64,000 nucleotides of DNA from Promicromonospora umidemergens. Its GTDB lineage: Bacteria > Actinomycetota > Actinomycetes > Actinomycetales > Cellulomonadaceae. Below the pieces are notes generated by a model that was given only the letters and a program-made list of their open reading frames with translations, made no database searches and was not told the origin of the DNA. Numbering within the stretch: position 1 is the stretch's first letter; every line of letters begins with the position of its first letter. Shown one piece after another: positions 36,575 to 51,166 of the stretch. Made by a program: the position numbers and the translations under genes. The stretch lies in contig NZ_JAMTCT010000003.1 in the NCBI RefSeq assembly GCF_024171995.1, positions 372,001-436,000 of the forward strand, read 5' to 3'.

Positions 36575-37027
36575 GGCGTCGTCTGACTCTCTCTCTCGAA
36601 CCGCTACTGTCCGACCCACGCACTCGGGCGTGTCGCTTAAAGCGGCACAGCCGGGCGCATAACACCATCGCTGGTGCCGGGGCCGTTGGGAAGTGATCTC
36701 GTCCTGGCTGTACAGCCGGGACCGACCACGACGTTTGCCGAGCCTGCTCGGAACAGTCCCTCCGGAAGACCGGAGGACGTGTGCTCCGCGGGGCGCCTAG
36801 TACGCATCGAATAGCAGGCGATAAACCCCACGTCCCCTCACCCGGATTTCCCCGGGAGGGTGACCGCTCCAGCCTCTGCTGACCCCGAACGAATCCGGGA
36901 CCAGGGACTGCGGTTCTGCACACTGTTCGACACTTGAAAGAGCGCGCCCTTGACAGGCAACTATGCAATCTTGCCACACGTCTCCGCATGTACCAAACGG
37001 AGGACGGTGTGACGCCTACTACTTGCA
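36575..37027 (-). other. Long S10-operon leader/intergenic region
   Basis: No protein gene that I trust lies in this ~450-base gap. On the minus strand it holds the rpsJ leader, with several small hairpins: CACCA / TGGTG (near 36664-36677), the palindrome GGCTGTACAGCC (36706-36717) and CCTCCGG / CCGGAGG (near 36760-36776). The promoter must lie upstream, but I found only weak candidates, for example TTGGTA and AAGATT 18 bases apart near 36965-36996. The leader may be ~400 bases. Confidence 0.5.
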
Positions 37028-37065
37028 CGATGAGGCCCGGACGCCGAAGCACCCGGGCCTCATCG
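37028..37065 (-). terminator. Terminator of tuf
   Basis: CGATGAGGCCCGG (37028-37040) is an exact inverted match of 37053-37065, with a 12-base loop. It lies 38 bases beyond the tuf stop, so it closes the rpsL-rpsG-fusA-tuf unit. Confidence 0.8.
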
Positions 37066-37102
37066 CTCGATGACTTACGTCAGCTGTTTCTGCGCTCCAA
37101 GA

Positions 37103-38299
37103 TCACTTGAGGATCTTGGTCACACGGCCTGAACCGACCGTGCGGCCACCCTCGCGGATGGCGAAGCCCAGACCCTCCTCCATGGCGATCGGCTGGATGA
37201 GCTCGACCGACATCTCGGTGTTGTCGCCGGGCATGACCATCTCGGTGCCCTCGGGCAGCGTGATGACGCCGGTGACGTCCGTGGTGCGGAAGTAGAACTG
37301 CGGGCGGTAGTTCGAGTAGAACGGGTTGTGACGGCCACCCTCGTCCTTGCCCAGGATGTAGACCTGAGCCTCGAAGTTCGTGTGCGGGGTGATCGAACCC
37401 GGCTTCACGATGACCTGGCCGCGCTCGACGTCCTCGCGCTTGATGCCACGCAGGAGCAGACCGGTGTTGTCGCCGGCCTGTGCCTGGTCCATCTGCTTGT
37501 GGAACGTCTCGATGCCCGTGACCGTGGTCTTCTGCGGCTCGCGGATACCGACGATCTCGACGTCAGAGTTGACGTCCAGCTTGCCACGCTCGACCTTGCC
37601 GGTGACGACCGTGCCACGACCGGTGATCGTGAAGACGTCCTCGATCGGCATGAGGAACGGCTTGTCGAGGTCGCGCACCGGCTCCGGCACGTGCTCGTCG
37701 ACAGCGTCCATCAGCTCGACGACCTTCTCGACCCACTCGGCGTCGCCCTCGAGAGCCTTGAGGCCCGAGACGCGGATGACGGGAGCGTTGTCGCCGTCGA
37801 ACTCCTGCGACGACAGCAGCTCACGGACCTCCATCTCGACGAGCTCGAGGATCTCCTCGTCGTCGACCATGTCGGACTTGTTGAGCGCCACCATCAGGTA
37901 CGGAACGCCGACCTGGCGGGCGAGCAGCACGTGCTCACGCGTCTGGGCCATCGGACCGTCCGTCGCGGCAACCACCAGGATCGCGCCGTCCATCTGCGCG
38001 GCACCGGTGATCATGTTCTTGATGTAGTCGGCGTGACCCGGGGCGTCGACGTGCGCGTAGTGGCGCTTCGGCGTCTCGTACTCGATGTGCGCGATGTTGA
38101 TCGTGATACCGCGCTGCTTCTCCTCCGGCGCGGCGTCGATCGTGTCGAACGCCTGCGCGGTGTTCGCCGGAAGGTCCGGGTACTTGTCCGCAAGCGTCTT
38201 CGAGATCGCGGCGGTCAGCGTCGTCTTACCGTGGTCGACGTGACCGATCGTGCCGATGTTGACGTGCGGCTTGGTCCGCTCGAACTTGGCCTTAGCCAC
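37103..38299 (-). CDS. tuf: Elongation factor Tu
   Basis: GTPase that delivers aminoacyl-tRNA to the ribosome. It is 398 residues from the GTG at 38299, with AGGAGG seven bases upstream. The G-motifs are [31 protein letters not shown] and the switch stretch [17 protein letters not shown]. Domain 2/3 motifs [16 protein letters not shown] and the C-terminal [15 protein letters not shown] are canonical. It lies 122 bases after fusA, enough for an internal promoter, though none is clear. Confidence 0.99.
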   Translation of the reverse strand: MAKAKFERTKPHVNIGTIGHVDHGKTTLTAAISKTLADKYPDLPANTAQAFDTIDAAPEEKQRGITINIAHIEYETPKRHYAHVDAPGHADYIKNMITGAAQMDGAILVVAATDGPMAQTREHVLLARQVGVPYLMVALNKSDMVDDEEILELVEMEVRELLSSQEFDGDNAPVIRVSGLKALEGDAEWVEKVVELMDAVDEHVPEPVRDLDKPFLMPIEDVFTITGRGTVVTGKVERGKLDVNSDVEIVGIREPQKTTVTGIETFHKQMDQAQAGDNTGLLLRGIKREDVERGQVIVKPGSITPHTNFEAQVYILGKDEGGRHNPFYSNYRPQFYFRTTDVTGVITLPEGTEMVMPGDNTEMSVELIQPIAMEEGLGFAIREGGRTVGSGRVTKILK

Positions 38300-38421
38300 T
38301 GGGGTCCTCCTGGGACTTGGGTAGATGTTCCGAACGTTGCAGATGCTCGGCCAAGAAGCCTACAACTGCGGGGCGTGCGGCTCTTCCTACAGGTTGGTTG
38401 TGCGGGTCGACCTGTGGGGAC

Positions 38422-40524
<2,103 letters not shown>

Positions 40525-40583
40525 GGTGTCTTACCCCTTGGTCTGAAGGTGGGCTGGGGGCCGGCGGTCAAGCATCCACCGAC

Positions 40584-40605
40584 GGCCCCGGGGTGACCCG
40601 GGGCC
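40584..40605. promoter_or_regulatory. Hairpin between rpsG and fusA
   Basis: GGCCCCGGG (40584-40592) and CCCGGGGCC (40597-40605) form a 9-bp stem with a 4-base loop, 12 bases before the rpsG stop-side end of the gap. It may reduce read-through or protect the upstream mRNA; there is no U-tract. Confidence 0.45.
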
Positions 40606-40617
40606 GCTCGGAAGCTA

Positions 40618-41088
40618 CTACCAGCGGTAGTGCGCGAAGGCCTTGTTGGAGTCGGCCATCTTGTGCATGTCCTCGCGGCGCTTGACCGCAGCACCGAGAC
40701 CGTTCGACGCGTCGAGGATCTCGTTCATGAGACGCTCGGTCATCGTCTTCTCGCGACGTGCGCGGGAGAAGTCGGTGAGCCAGCGCAGCGCGAGCGTGGT
40801 CGCGCGCACCGGGCGCACATCGACCGGCACCTGGTAGGTGGCGCCACCAACACGGCGGGAACGCACCTCGAGCGCGGGGCGGACGTTGTCCAGCGCGCGC
40901 TTGAGCACCACGACCGGGTCGCCGTCAGTCTTGGAGCGGACACCCTCGAGGGCGCCGTAGACGATCGCCTCGGCGGTCGACTTCTTGCCGTCGAGCAGGA
41001 CCTTGTTGATCAGCTGCGTGACAACCGGGGACCCGTACACCGGGTCAACGATGAGCGGCCGCTTCGGGGCCGGACCCTTGCGGGGCAT
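40618..41088 (-). CDS. rpsG: 30S ribosomal protein S7 (uS7)
   Basis: Primary 16S-rRNA-binding protein of the head, at the E site. It has 156 residues: [20 protein letters not shown], then [20 protein letters not shown] and the C-terminal [19 protein letters not shown]. The ATG overlaps the rpsL stop (ATGA). Confidence 0.98.
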   Translation of the reverse strand: MPRKGPAPKRPLIVDPVYGSPVVTQLINKVLLDGKKSTAEAIVYGALEGVRSKTDGDPVVVLKRALDNVRPALEVRSRRVGGATYQVPVDVRPVRATTLALRWLTDFSRARREKTMTERLMNEILDASNGLGAAVKRREDMHKMADSNKAFAHYRW

Positions 41089-41462
41089 CAGCTCTTCTCC
41101 TTCTTGGCGCCGTACTTGCTCCGACCCTGCTTGCGACCCTTGACACCCTGGGTGTCGAGAGCGCCGCGGACGATCTTGTAACGGACACCGGGAAGGTCCT
41201 TCACACGGCCGCCGCGCACGAGCACGATCGAGTGCTCCTGCAGGTTGTGGCCGACACCGGGGATGTACGCGGTGACTTCGGTACCGGAGGAGAGCTTCAC
41301 GCGCGCGACCTTGCGGAGCGCCGAGTTCGGCTTCTTGGGGGTGGTGGTGTACACGCGAGTGCACACACCGCGCCGCTGAGGGGAGGCATGAAGGGCCGGC
41401 GTCTTGGACGCCGTGACCTTCGAAGTACGCCCCTTGCGGACGAGCTGCTGGATCGTAGGCAC
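41088..41462 (-). CDS. rpsL: 30S ribosomal protein S12 (uS12)
   Basis: Decoding-centre protein, 124 residues from the GTG at 41462 ([20 protein letters not shown]). Lys43 in [12 protein letters not shown] and Lys88 in [12 protein letters not shown] are the wild-type, streptomycin-sensitive residues. First gene of the rpsL-rpsG-fusA-tuf operon, with a ~270-base leader downstream of its promoter. Confidence 0.98.
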   Translation of the reverse strand: MPTIQQLVRKGRTSKVTASKTPALHASPQRRGVCTRVYTTTPKKPNSALRKVARVKLSSGTEVTAYIPGVGHNLQEHSIVLVRGGRVKDLPGVRYKIVRGALDTQGVKGRKQGRSKYGAKKEKS

Positions 41463-41589
41463 TACGTCTCCGTCGTCTTCTTGAGCTTCGGTGACGCCCT
41501 GCCGGCGTCCCCGTCGATGGTTCTGGCTTGTGCGTGCCGATCGCATGCGGCACCCACAGCCCCCACGGGGACTGCTACGCCACGTACCA

Positions 41590-41640
41590 CCGGCTCGATG
41601 GCCCGGCTCCACCATCGGGGCACGACGTGCCCCGGAGGAT
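41590..41640 (-). promoter_or_regulatory. Hairpin in the rpsL leader
   Basis: GGGGCACG-A-CGTGCCCC, with 8-base arms around one base, lies within this span (about 41615-41633) in the transcribed leader of rpsL. The rest of the 41463-41737 leader shows no gene. Confidence 0.35.
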
Positions 41641-41737
41641 TACACCGGGATGCCCACGCACTCACATCGGCCGCTTCCGAAGCTGCCTTGCGGCTGCCTT
41701 CAAGAGGTGCGGCCCGACGGCGCGGGCACGAATTTTA

Positions 41738-41766
41738 AGAATACCCGCGTGTCCACGGGGGGTCAA
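41738..41766 (-). promoter_or_regulatory. Predicted housekeeping promoter of rpsL-rpsG-fusA-tuf
   Basis: On the minus strand TTGACC (41761-41766) and TATTCT (41738-41743) are exactly 17 bases apart and followed by an A/T-rich TTAAAATT start region. This is the best housekeeping-type promoter in the window. Confidence 0.8.
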
Positions 41767-41809
41767 AACGAATCGGGTGTGAGATGCGCCCGATGATCCG
41801 CCAAGCAGT

Positions 41810-41874
41810 GCGCCTGCCCGGTTCCGGCCGGACCCGACCACCAAGGGTCGAGCCGGTCGGGACCGGGCAGGCGC
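41810..41874 (-). terminator. Terminator of rpoB-rpoC
   Basis: GCGCCTGCCCGGT (41810-41822) is an exact inverted match of 41862-41874. The enclosed 39 bases contain a further CGACC / GGTCG stem. It begins 26 bases after the rpoC stop. Confidence 0.75.
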
Positions 41875-41899
41875 GCTACTTCAGGAACAGAGGATCAGG

Positions 41900-45784
<3,885 letters not shown>

Positions 45785-45864
45785 GATGGTCCTACTTCCT
45801 GAAGTTCTCGAAAACCCTCGTGGTGTCCAGGTCCGCGCCCGGTGTGAACGGGCGCGGACCGGTG

Positions 45865-48800
45865 TCAGATCTCGTCGACGCTGGAGGCGGCGTTGGGCCG
45901 CCTCGAGAGGTCGATCCCGAGCTCCTCAGCGGCGCGGTACACCTCGTCGTCCGACTCCTTCATCTCGATGTGGCTGCCGTCGCTCGAGAGCACCTCGACG
46001 TTCAGGCACAGCGACTGCATCTCCTTGAGGAGCACCTTGAAGGACTCCGGGATGCCCGAGTCGGGGATGTTCTCGCCCTTGACGATCGCCTCGTAGACCT
46101 TGACACGGCCCGGGACGTCGTCGGACTTGATGGTGAGCAGCTCCTGGAGCGTGTACGCGGCGCCGTACGCCTCGAGTGCCCAGACCTCCATCTCACCGAA
46201 CCGCTGACCACCGAACTGCGCCTTACCACCCAGCGGCTGCTGCGTGATCATCGAGTACGGGCCGGTCGAGCGCGCGTGGATCTTGTCGTCGACCAGGTGG
46301 TGCAGCTTCAGGATGTACATGTAGCCGGTCGAGACGGCCTCGGGGAACGGCTCGCCGGAGCGGCCGTCGAAGAGGAACGCCTTGCCGTCCGCGTTGACCA
46401 TCCGCTCGCCGTCGCGGTTGGGCAGGGTGGCCCCGAAGAGACCGCGGAGCGCGACCTCCTCCAGACCGTCGAACACCGGCGTGGCGACAGGACGGCCCGG
46501 CACGCTCGTGTGTGCGACCTCGGGGAGGCTCTCCAGCCACTCGCCGCCCTTGTCGTCCGCCAGCGAGACGTCCCAGCCCTGCTTGGCGATCCACCCGAGG
46601 TGGGTCTCCAGCACCTGGCCCACGTTCATCCGGCCCGGCACACCCAGCGGGTTCAGGATGACGTCGACCGGCGTGCCGTCCTCGAGGAACGGCATGTCCT
46701 CCTGCGGGAGGATCTTCGAGATGACGCCCTTGTTGCCGTGGCGGCCGGCCAGCTTGTCGCCGACCGTGATCTTGCGGCGCTGCGCGATGTAGACGCGCAC
46801 CAGCTGGTTCACGCCGGCGGGCAGCTCGTCGCCGTCCTCCCGGTTGAACTCGCGCACGGCGATGACCGTGCCCTGCTCACCGTGGGGCACCTTGAGCGAG
46901 GTGTCGCGCACCTCGCGCGCCTTCTCGCCGAAGATCGCGCGCAGCAGGCGCTCCTCAGGGGTCAGCTCGGTCTCACCCTTGGGGGTGACCTTGCCGACCA
47001 GGATGTCGCCCGCGCCGACCTCGGCACCGATGCGGATCACGCCGCGCTCGTCGAGGTCCGCGAGGACCTCCTCGGAGACGTTCGGGATGTCCCGCGTGAT
47101 CTCCTCGGGGCCCAGCTTGGTGTCGCGAGCATCGACCTCGTGCTCCTCGATGTGGATCGAGGAGAGGACGTCGTCCTCCACGAGGCGCTGCGACAGGATG
47201 ATCGCGTCCTCGTAGTTGTGGCCCTCCCACGACATGAACGCGACCAGCAGGTTGCGGCCGAGCGCGAGCTCGCCCTCGTCCGTGGCCGGGCCGTCCGCGA
47301 GGACGGAGCCGACCTCGATCCGGGCACCCTCGTCGACCAGCACGCGCTGGTTGTAGCTCGTGCCCTGGTTCGAGCGCACGAACTTGTGCACGCGGTACGA
47401 GCCCGTCGTGCCGTCGTCGTTCGCCACGAGCACCAGGTCGGCCGAGACCTCGGTGACGACACCTGGCTTGGTCGCCACGATGACGTCGCCGGCGTCGACA
47501 GCCGCGCGGCGCTCCATACCGGTACCGACCACAGGGGCCTCGGACCGGACCAGCGGCACCGCCTGGCGCTGCATGTTCGCACCCATGAGGGCGCGGTTCG
47601 CGTCGTCGTGCTCGAGGAACGGGATCAGGGCCGTCGCGACCGACACCATCTGGCGCGGCGAGACGTCCATGTAGTCGACCTCGGCACCCGGGATGTCGTT
47701 GGTCTCGCCACCCTTGGTGCGGACGAGCACGCGGTCGAGGACGAACGTGCCGTCCGCGAGCAGCGGCGTGTTCGCCTGCGCGATGATGTAGCGGTCTTCG
47801 TCATCGGCCGTCAGGTACTCGATGTTGTCGGTGACCTTGCCGTTCTCGACCTTGCGGTACGGCGTCTCGATGAACCCGAACGGGTTGATGCGACCGAACG
47901 ACGCGAGCGAACCGATCAGACCGATGTTCGGACCCTCAGGGGTCTCGATCGGGCACATGCGGCCGTAGTGCGACGGGTGGACGTCACGGACCTCCATGCC
48001 GGCGCGGTCGCGGGACAGACCACCCGGGCCCAGCGCGTTCAGACGACGCTTGTGCGTCAGGCCGGCGAGCGGGTTGTTCTGGTCCATGAACTGCGACAGC
48101 TGCGAGGTGCCGAAGAACTCACGGATCGACGCGACGACCGGACGGATGTTGATCAGCGTCTGCGGCGTGATGGCCTCGACGTCCTGCGTGGTCATGCGCT
48201 CGCGAACGACGCGCTCCATGCGGGACAGACCGGTGCGCACCTGGTTCTGGATGAGCTCACCCACGGCGCGGATGCGGCGGTTGCCGAAGTGGTCGATGTC
48301 GTCGACCTCGACGCGCACCTCGACCGGCTTGCCGTTGCGCATGCCGGACAGGACCTGCTTGTCAGCGTGCAGCGCCGCGAGGAACTTGATCGTGGCCACC
48401 ACGTCGGTCAGCGACAGAGTGGACTCGGCCAGCTCCGCGTCGACACCGAGCTTCTTGTTCGCCTTGTAGCGGCCGACCTTCGCGAGGTCGTAGCGCTTCG
48501 GGTTGAAGTAGAAGTTCTCGAGCAGCGCGCGACCGGCCTCGACCGTGGGCGGCTCACCCGGGCGGATCTTGCGGTACAGGTCGACCAGGGCCTCGTCCTC
48601 CGTGTGGACGTGGTCCTTCTCGAGCGTGTCGAGCACCGACGGGAACTCGGCGAACTCCTCGCGGATCTCCGCCTCGCTCATGCCGAGGGCCTTGAGCAGC
48701 ACCGTGACGGACTGCTTGCGCTTGCGGTCGACGCGCACGCCGACGGCGTCGCGCTTGTCGATCTCGAACTCGAGCCAAGCACCACGCGACGGGATGATCT

Positions 48801-49377
48801 TCGCGGAGAAGACGTCCTTGTCGCTGGTCTTGTCCGGGGTGCGCTCGAAGTAGACACCCGGGGAACGCACCAGCTGGGAGACGACGACGCGCTCGGTGCC
48901 GTTGATGATGAAGGTGCCGCGGGCCGTCATGAGCGGGAAGTCACCCATGAAGACGGTCTGGCTCTTGATCTCACCGGTGGTGTAGTTGACGAACTCCGCG
49001 GTGACGAACAGCGGGGCCGCGTAGGTGAAGTCCTTCTCCTTGCACTCGTCCGCCGTGTACTTCGGCGGCTCGAAGCGGTGGTTCGAGAAGGAGAGAGACA
49101 TCGAGGAGCCGAAGTCCTCGATCGGGGAGATCTCCTCGAAGATCTCCTCGAGGCCCGAAGTTTCCGGGACATCATTACGGCCAGCCGCCTTGGCAGTTTC
49201 CACCCGGCCCTGCCAGGCTGGGTTACCAAGAAGCCAGTCGAAGCTCTCGGTCTGGAGGCCAAGCAGGTCGGGGACCTCGAGTGGCTCATAGATCTTTGCG
49301 AAAGAAACGCGACGGGAAGCGGTACGGTTCGCAATGGCTTCGGCGGACGGAGCTGAAGGGGTGCGCGAGGCAGCCAA
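45865..49377 (-). CDS. rpoB: DNA-directed RNA polymerase subunit beta
   Basis: The second large polymerase subunit, 1170 residues from a TTG start at 49377 with GGAAGGA upstream. The rifampicin pocket (residues ~423-460) reads [18 protein letters not shown] then [20 protein letters not shown]. Position 447 is Asn (codon AAC, 48037-48039), where most bacteria have Ser (E. coli S531, M. tuberculosis S450). Position 438 is Ala (E. coli S522). Asp432 and His442 are wild type. The C-terminus continues to the normal helical end ([18 protein letters not shown]). Confidence 0.99.
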   Translation of the reverse strand: MAASRTPSAPSAEAIANRTASRRVSFAKIYEPLEVPDLLGLQTESFDWLLGNPAWQGRVETAKAAGRNDVPETSGLEEIFEEISPIEDFGSSMSLSFSNHRFEPPKYTADECKEKDFTYAAPLFVTAEFVNYTTGEIKSQTVFMGDFPLMTARGTFIINGTERVVVSQLVRSPGVYFERTPDKTSDKDVFSAKIIPSRGAWLEFEIDKRDAVGVRVDRKRKQSVTVLLKALGMSEAEIREEFAEFPSVLDTLEKDHVHTEDEALVDLYRKIRPGEPPTVEAGRALLENFYFNPKRYDLAKVGRYKANKKLGVDAELAESTLSLTDVVATIKFLAALHADKQVLSGMRNGKPVEVRVEVDDIDHFGNRRIRAVGELIQNQVRTGLSRMERVVRERMTTQDVEAITPQTLINIRPVVASIREFFGTSQLSQFMDQNNPLAGLTHKRRLNALGPGGLSRDRAGMEVRDVHPSHYGRMCPIETPEGPNIGLIGSLASFGRINPFGFIETPYRKVENGKVTDNIEYLTADDEDRYIIAQANTPLLADGTFVLDRVLVRTKGGETNDIPGAEVDYMDVSPRQMVSVATALIPFLEHDDANRALMGANMQRQAVPLVRSEAPVVGTGMERRAAVDAGDVIVATKPGVVTEVSADLVLVANDDGTTGSYRVHKFVRSNQGTSYNQRVLVDEGARIEVGSVLADGPATDEGELALGRNLLVAFMSWEGHNYEDAIILSQRLVEDDVLSSIHIEEHEVDARDTKLGPEEITRDIPNVSEEVLADLDERGVIRIGAEVGAGDILVGKVTPKGETELTPEERLLRAIFGEKAREVRDTSLKVPHGEQGTVIAVREFNREDGDELPAGVNQLVRVYIAQRRKITVGDKLAGRHGNKGVISKILPQEDMPFLEDGTPVDVILNPLGVPGRMNVGQVLETHLGWIAKQGWDVSLADDKGGEWLESLPEVAHTSVPGRPVATPVFDGLEEVALRGLFGATLPNRDGERMVNADGKAFLFDGRSGEPFPEAVSTGYMYILKLHHLVDDKIHARSTGPYSMITQQPLGGKAQFGGQRFGEMEVWALEAYGAAYTLQELLTIKSDDVPGRVKVYEAIVKGENIPDSGIPESFKVLLKEMQSLCLNVEVLSSDGSHIEMKESDDEVYRAAEELGIDLSRRPNAASSVDEI

Positions 49378-49543
49378 GAGGGGTCCTTCCCTGCAGTTCG
49401 AGTGAACGCTGTACGCTCTGCGGTGCTGCAGGAAGCTCTGCCGGATTCACCGGTCGCCGGAGGGCATCCCACAAGCGGGGATGCAACCAGGACTTGCGGG
49501 AAGCAGGGGGAGGCGTCGAGGGCACACGCGGGCGCAAAGCGCT

Positions 49544-49572
49544 AGCATACCTATCTCCCTTAAGTATGTCCA
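49544..49572 (-). promoter_or_regulatory. Predicted housekeeping promoter of rpoB-rpoC
   Basis: On the minus strand TGGACA (49567-49572) and TATGCT (49544-49549) are 17 bases apart. The start would be near 49537, giving a ~160-base rpoB leader. The remaining sequence from 49378 to 49543 has no gene that I trust. Confidence 0.72.
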
Positions 49573-49667
49573 GTCGCCCCAGTCCCTGCACGTCGAGACG
49601 CCCCGAGATCGCGAATCGTTGCGTATCCGCACCGGCGCGGCCACAACGGCTGAACTGGGCAAACACG

Positions 49668-49699
49668 AGAGGCCCGCACCCCGAGGGGTGCGGGCCTCT
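49668..49699 (-). terminator. Terminator of rplJ-rplL
   Basis: AGAGGCCCGCACCCC (49668-49682) is an exact inverted match of 49685-49699 with a 2-base centre. The minus strand then reads CGTGTTTGCC. It lies ~70 bases after the rplL stop and separates it from the rpoB promoter. Confidence 0.82.
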
Positions 49700-49771
49700 G
49701 CAGTCGGCGGACGGCGCCCGGGACGAGCCCGGGCCGCCGTCACACCAGCCCGAAGGCGTCTACGCCAGAGG

Positions 49772-50152
49772 TCACTTGATGGTGACGGTGGCGCCGGCGC
49801 CCTCAAGAGCAGCCTTGGCCTTCTCGGCGGCGTCCTTGTCGGCAGCCTCGAGAACCGGCTTCGGCGCGCCGTCGACCAGGTCCTTGGCCTCCTTGAGACC
49901 GAGGGACGTGAGCGCGCGCACCTCCTTGATGACCTGGATCTTCTTGTCGCCAGCGGCCTCGAGGATGACGTCGAACTCCGTCTTCTCCTCCACGGCCTCG
50001 GCAACGGCGGCCGGGCCGGCAACGGCAACGGCGGCCGGGGCGGCGGCGGAGACGTCGAACTTCTCCTCGAAGGCCTTCACGAACTCCGAGAGCTCGAGAA
50101 GGGTGAGCTCCTCAAAGGTGGACAGGAGCTCTTCGGTGCTGAGCTTCGCCAT
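49772..50152 (-). CDS. rplL: 50S ribosomal protein L7/L12 (bL12)
   Basis: The stalk protein that recruits translation GTPases. It has 126 residues: an N-terminal dimerisation domain ([20 protein letters not shown]), an Ala/Val/Pro hinge ([19 protein letters not shown]) and a C-terminal factor-binding domain ([20 protein letters not shown]). It follows rplJ by 82 bases; that gap holds a GCGGGC / GCCCGC hairpin (50180-50197). Confidence 0.98.
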   Translation of the reverse strand: MAKLSTEELLSTFEELTLLELSEFVKAFEEKFDVSAAAPAAVAVAGPAAVAEAVEEKTEFDVILEAAGDKKIQVIKEVRALTSLGLKEAKDLVDGAPKPVLEAADKDAAEKAKAALEGAGATVTIK

Positions 50153-50234
50153 GTTGGCGTTCCTTTCGGTAATCGCTTCGCGGGCCGGTCAGCCCGCCAG
50201 AAGCAGGGGGTTTGTTGCTGTGCTACCACCCAGA

Positions 50235-50765
50235 TCAGGCGGCAGCACCCTCCGATTCCTGCTTCTGACGCAGGGCATCGATGACGCGAGCGACCTGAGC
50301 GGGCTTGGCGCTGAAGGCGTAAGCAGCCTGGCTGATCTTCGCCTTCATGGCACCGGCCGCCTTGGCCAGCAGAACCTCGCGGGACTCGAGGTCCGCGAGC
50401 TTCGTGATCTCTGCGGCCGTCATGGAGGCGCCGTCAAGCACGCCCCCCTTGATGACCAGAGCGGGGTTCGCCTTGGCGAAGTCACGCAGTCCCTTCGCAG
50501 CCTCGACCGGGTCACCGGTCACGAATGCGATGGCGGAGGGGCCCTTCAGATCGGCGTCGAGACCCTCGACACCGGCCTGCTTGGCCGCGATCTCCGTAAG
50601 CGTGTTCTTCACCACGGCGTAGGTTGCGTTGCCGCCGAGCGACCGACGCAGCTCCTTGAGCTGCGCAACGGTGAGCCCGCGGTACTCGGTCAGCACAGCT
50701 GCATTGGAGGCACGGAACTTGTCCGCGAGCTCCGCAACAGCGGCTGCCTTCTCCGGCGTCGCCAT
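50235..50765 (-). CDS. rplJ: 50S ribosomal protein L10 (uL10)
   Basis: Stalk base protein that anchors L7/L12 dimers and binds 23S rRNA. It is 176 residues from the ATG at 50765, with AAGGA upstream. The start [20 protein letters not shown] and the block [20 protein letters not shown] are typical; the C-terminal helix [17 protein letters not shown] binds L12. The gene is the first of rplJ-rplL and is preceded by a structured leader. Confidence 0.97.
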   Translation of the reverse strand: MATPEKAAAVAELADKFRASNAAVLTEYRGLTVAQLKELRRSLGGNATYAVVKNTLTEIAAKQAGVEGLDADLKGPSAIAFVTGDPVEAAKGLRDFAKANPALVIKGGVLDGASMTAAEITKLADLESREVLLAKAAGAMKAKISQAAYAFSAKPAQVARVIDALRQKQESEGAAA

Positions 50766-50940
50766 GGCAGTCCTTCCGGTGGTGGTACCACCGTTCCCTG
50801 AGGCGTACGCCCCGGGCTGGGCCCCGGAAATGAGAAAGAGCCCCGGCGCAGGCGACGGGGCTCGGTTGCGCGGCAGGGCCGCACTCGAGTTCGCACCTAC
50901 GCAGGCCCCCGCTCTAGCGGGACTTCGGTCCTCTTCCACT
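50766..50940 (-). ncRNA. Candidate L10 leader (rplJ autoregulatory mRNA region)
   Basis: The rplJ 5' region contains a GAGCCCCG / CGGGGCTC stem (50838-50863) followed on the minus strand by TTTCTCATTT, and a CCCGCT / AGCGGG stem (near 50909-50922). Many bacteria have an L10-binding leader here, and position and structure fit that. I have not verified the kink-turn by folding. Confidence 0.5.
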
Positions 50941-50988
50941 CTGCGAGAGAGCAGCGTCGGACAACCGGCGGTCTTGGGTTACCTGAGA

Positions 50989-50994
50989 AGATTA
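50989..50994 (-). promoter_or_regulatory. Candidate -10 box of rplJ-rplL
   Basis: TAATCT on the minus strand, preceded by CGTG, is a good -10 hexamer. A clear -35 is not visible 16-18 bases upstream, so this is tentative. It would give a ~220-base leader. Confidence 0.35.
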
Positions 50995-51046
50995 CACGAT
51001 CCCGGGAGTAGTGCCGTACCGACAGCTGGTGGCGCGCACCACACGC

Positions 51047-51134
51047 CGCCGAACGTAGGGTCCGTCGCCCTATCGTCGCCGAACGTAGCGTCCGTCGCCT
51101 CAACAGCGCCCTTGCAGCGACTGATCCTACGTTC
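51047..51134. repeat. Two 23-base direct repeats 30 bp apart plus an inverted partial copy
   Basis: CGCCGAACGTAGGGTCCGTC... (51047-51069) recurs at 51077-51099 with one mismatch, starts exactly 30 bases apart. A third, inverted partial copy (CTGATCCTACGTTC) is at 51121-51134. They lie between the rplJ promoter region and the stop of the first CHAT gene. I see no gene in the 228 bases from 50940 to 51166. Confidence 0.7.
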
Positions 51135-51166
51135 GACACAGCCGACGCCGGCCAGTGCGGCCGGTG

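Noticed and set aside
36637-36831. 64-codon minus-strand ORF in the rpsJ leader
   Set aside because: No ribosome site or recognisable composition; it crosses several hairpins and is best read as leader RNA.
36951-36956. Plus-strand TTGACA as a promoter near 36.95 kb
   Set aside because: No -10 hexamer at 16-18 bases and no plus-strand gene downstream.
45820-49356. 1178-codon plus-strand ORF opposite rpoB
   Set aside because: It mirrors rpoB codons. The product is Val/Leu/Asp/Arg-rich without domains, and it arises from the GC-rich third positions of the real gene.
51047-51134. CRISPR array
   Set aside because: Only two full repeats with a 7-base gap and one inverted partial copy; no spacers of even size and no cas genes anywhere in the window.
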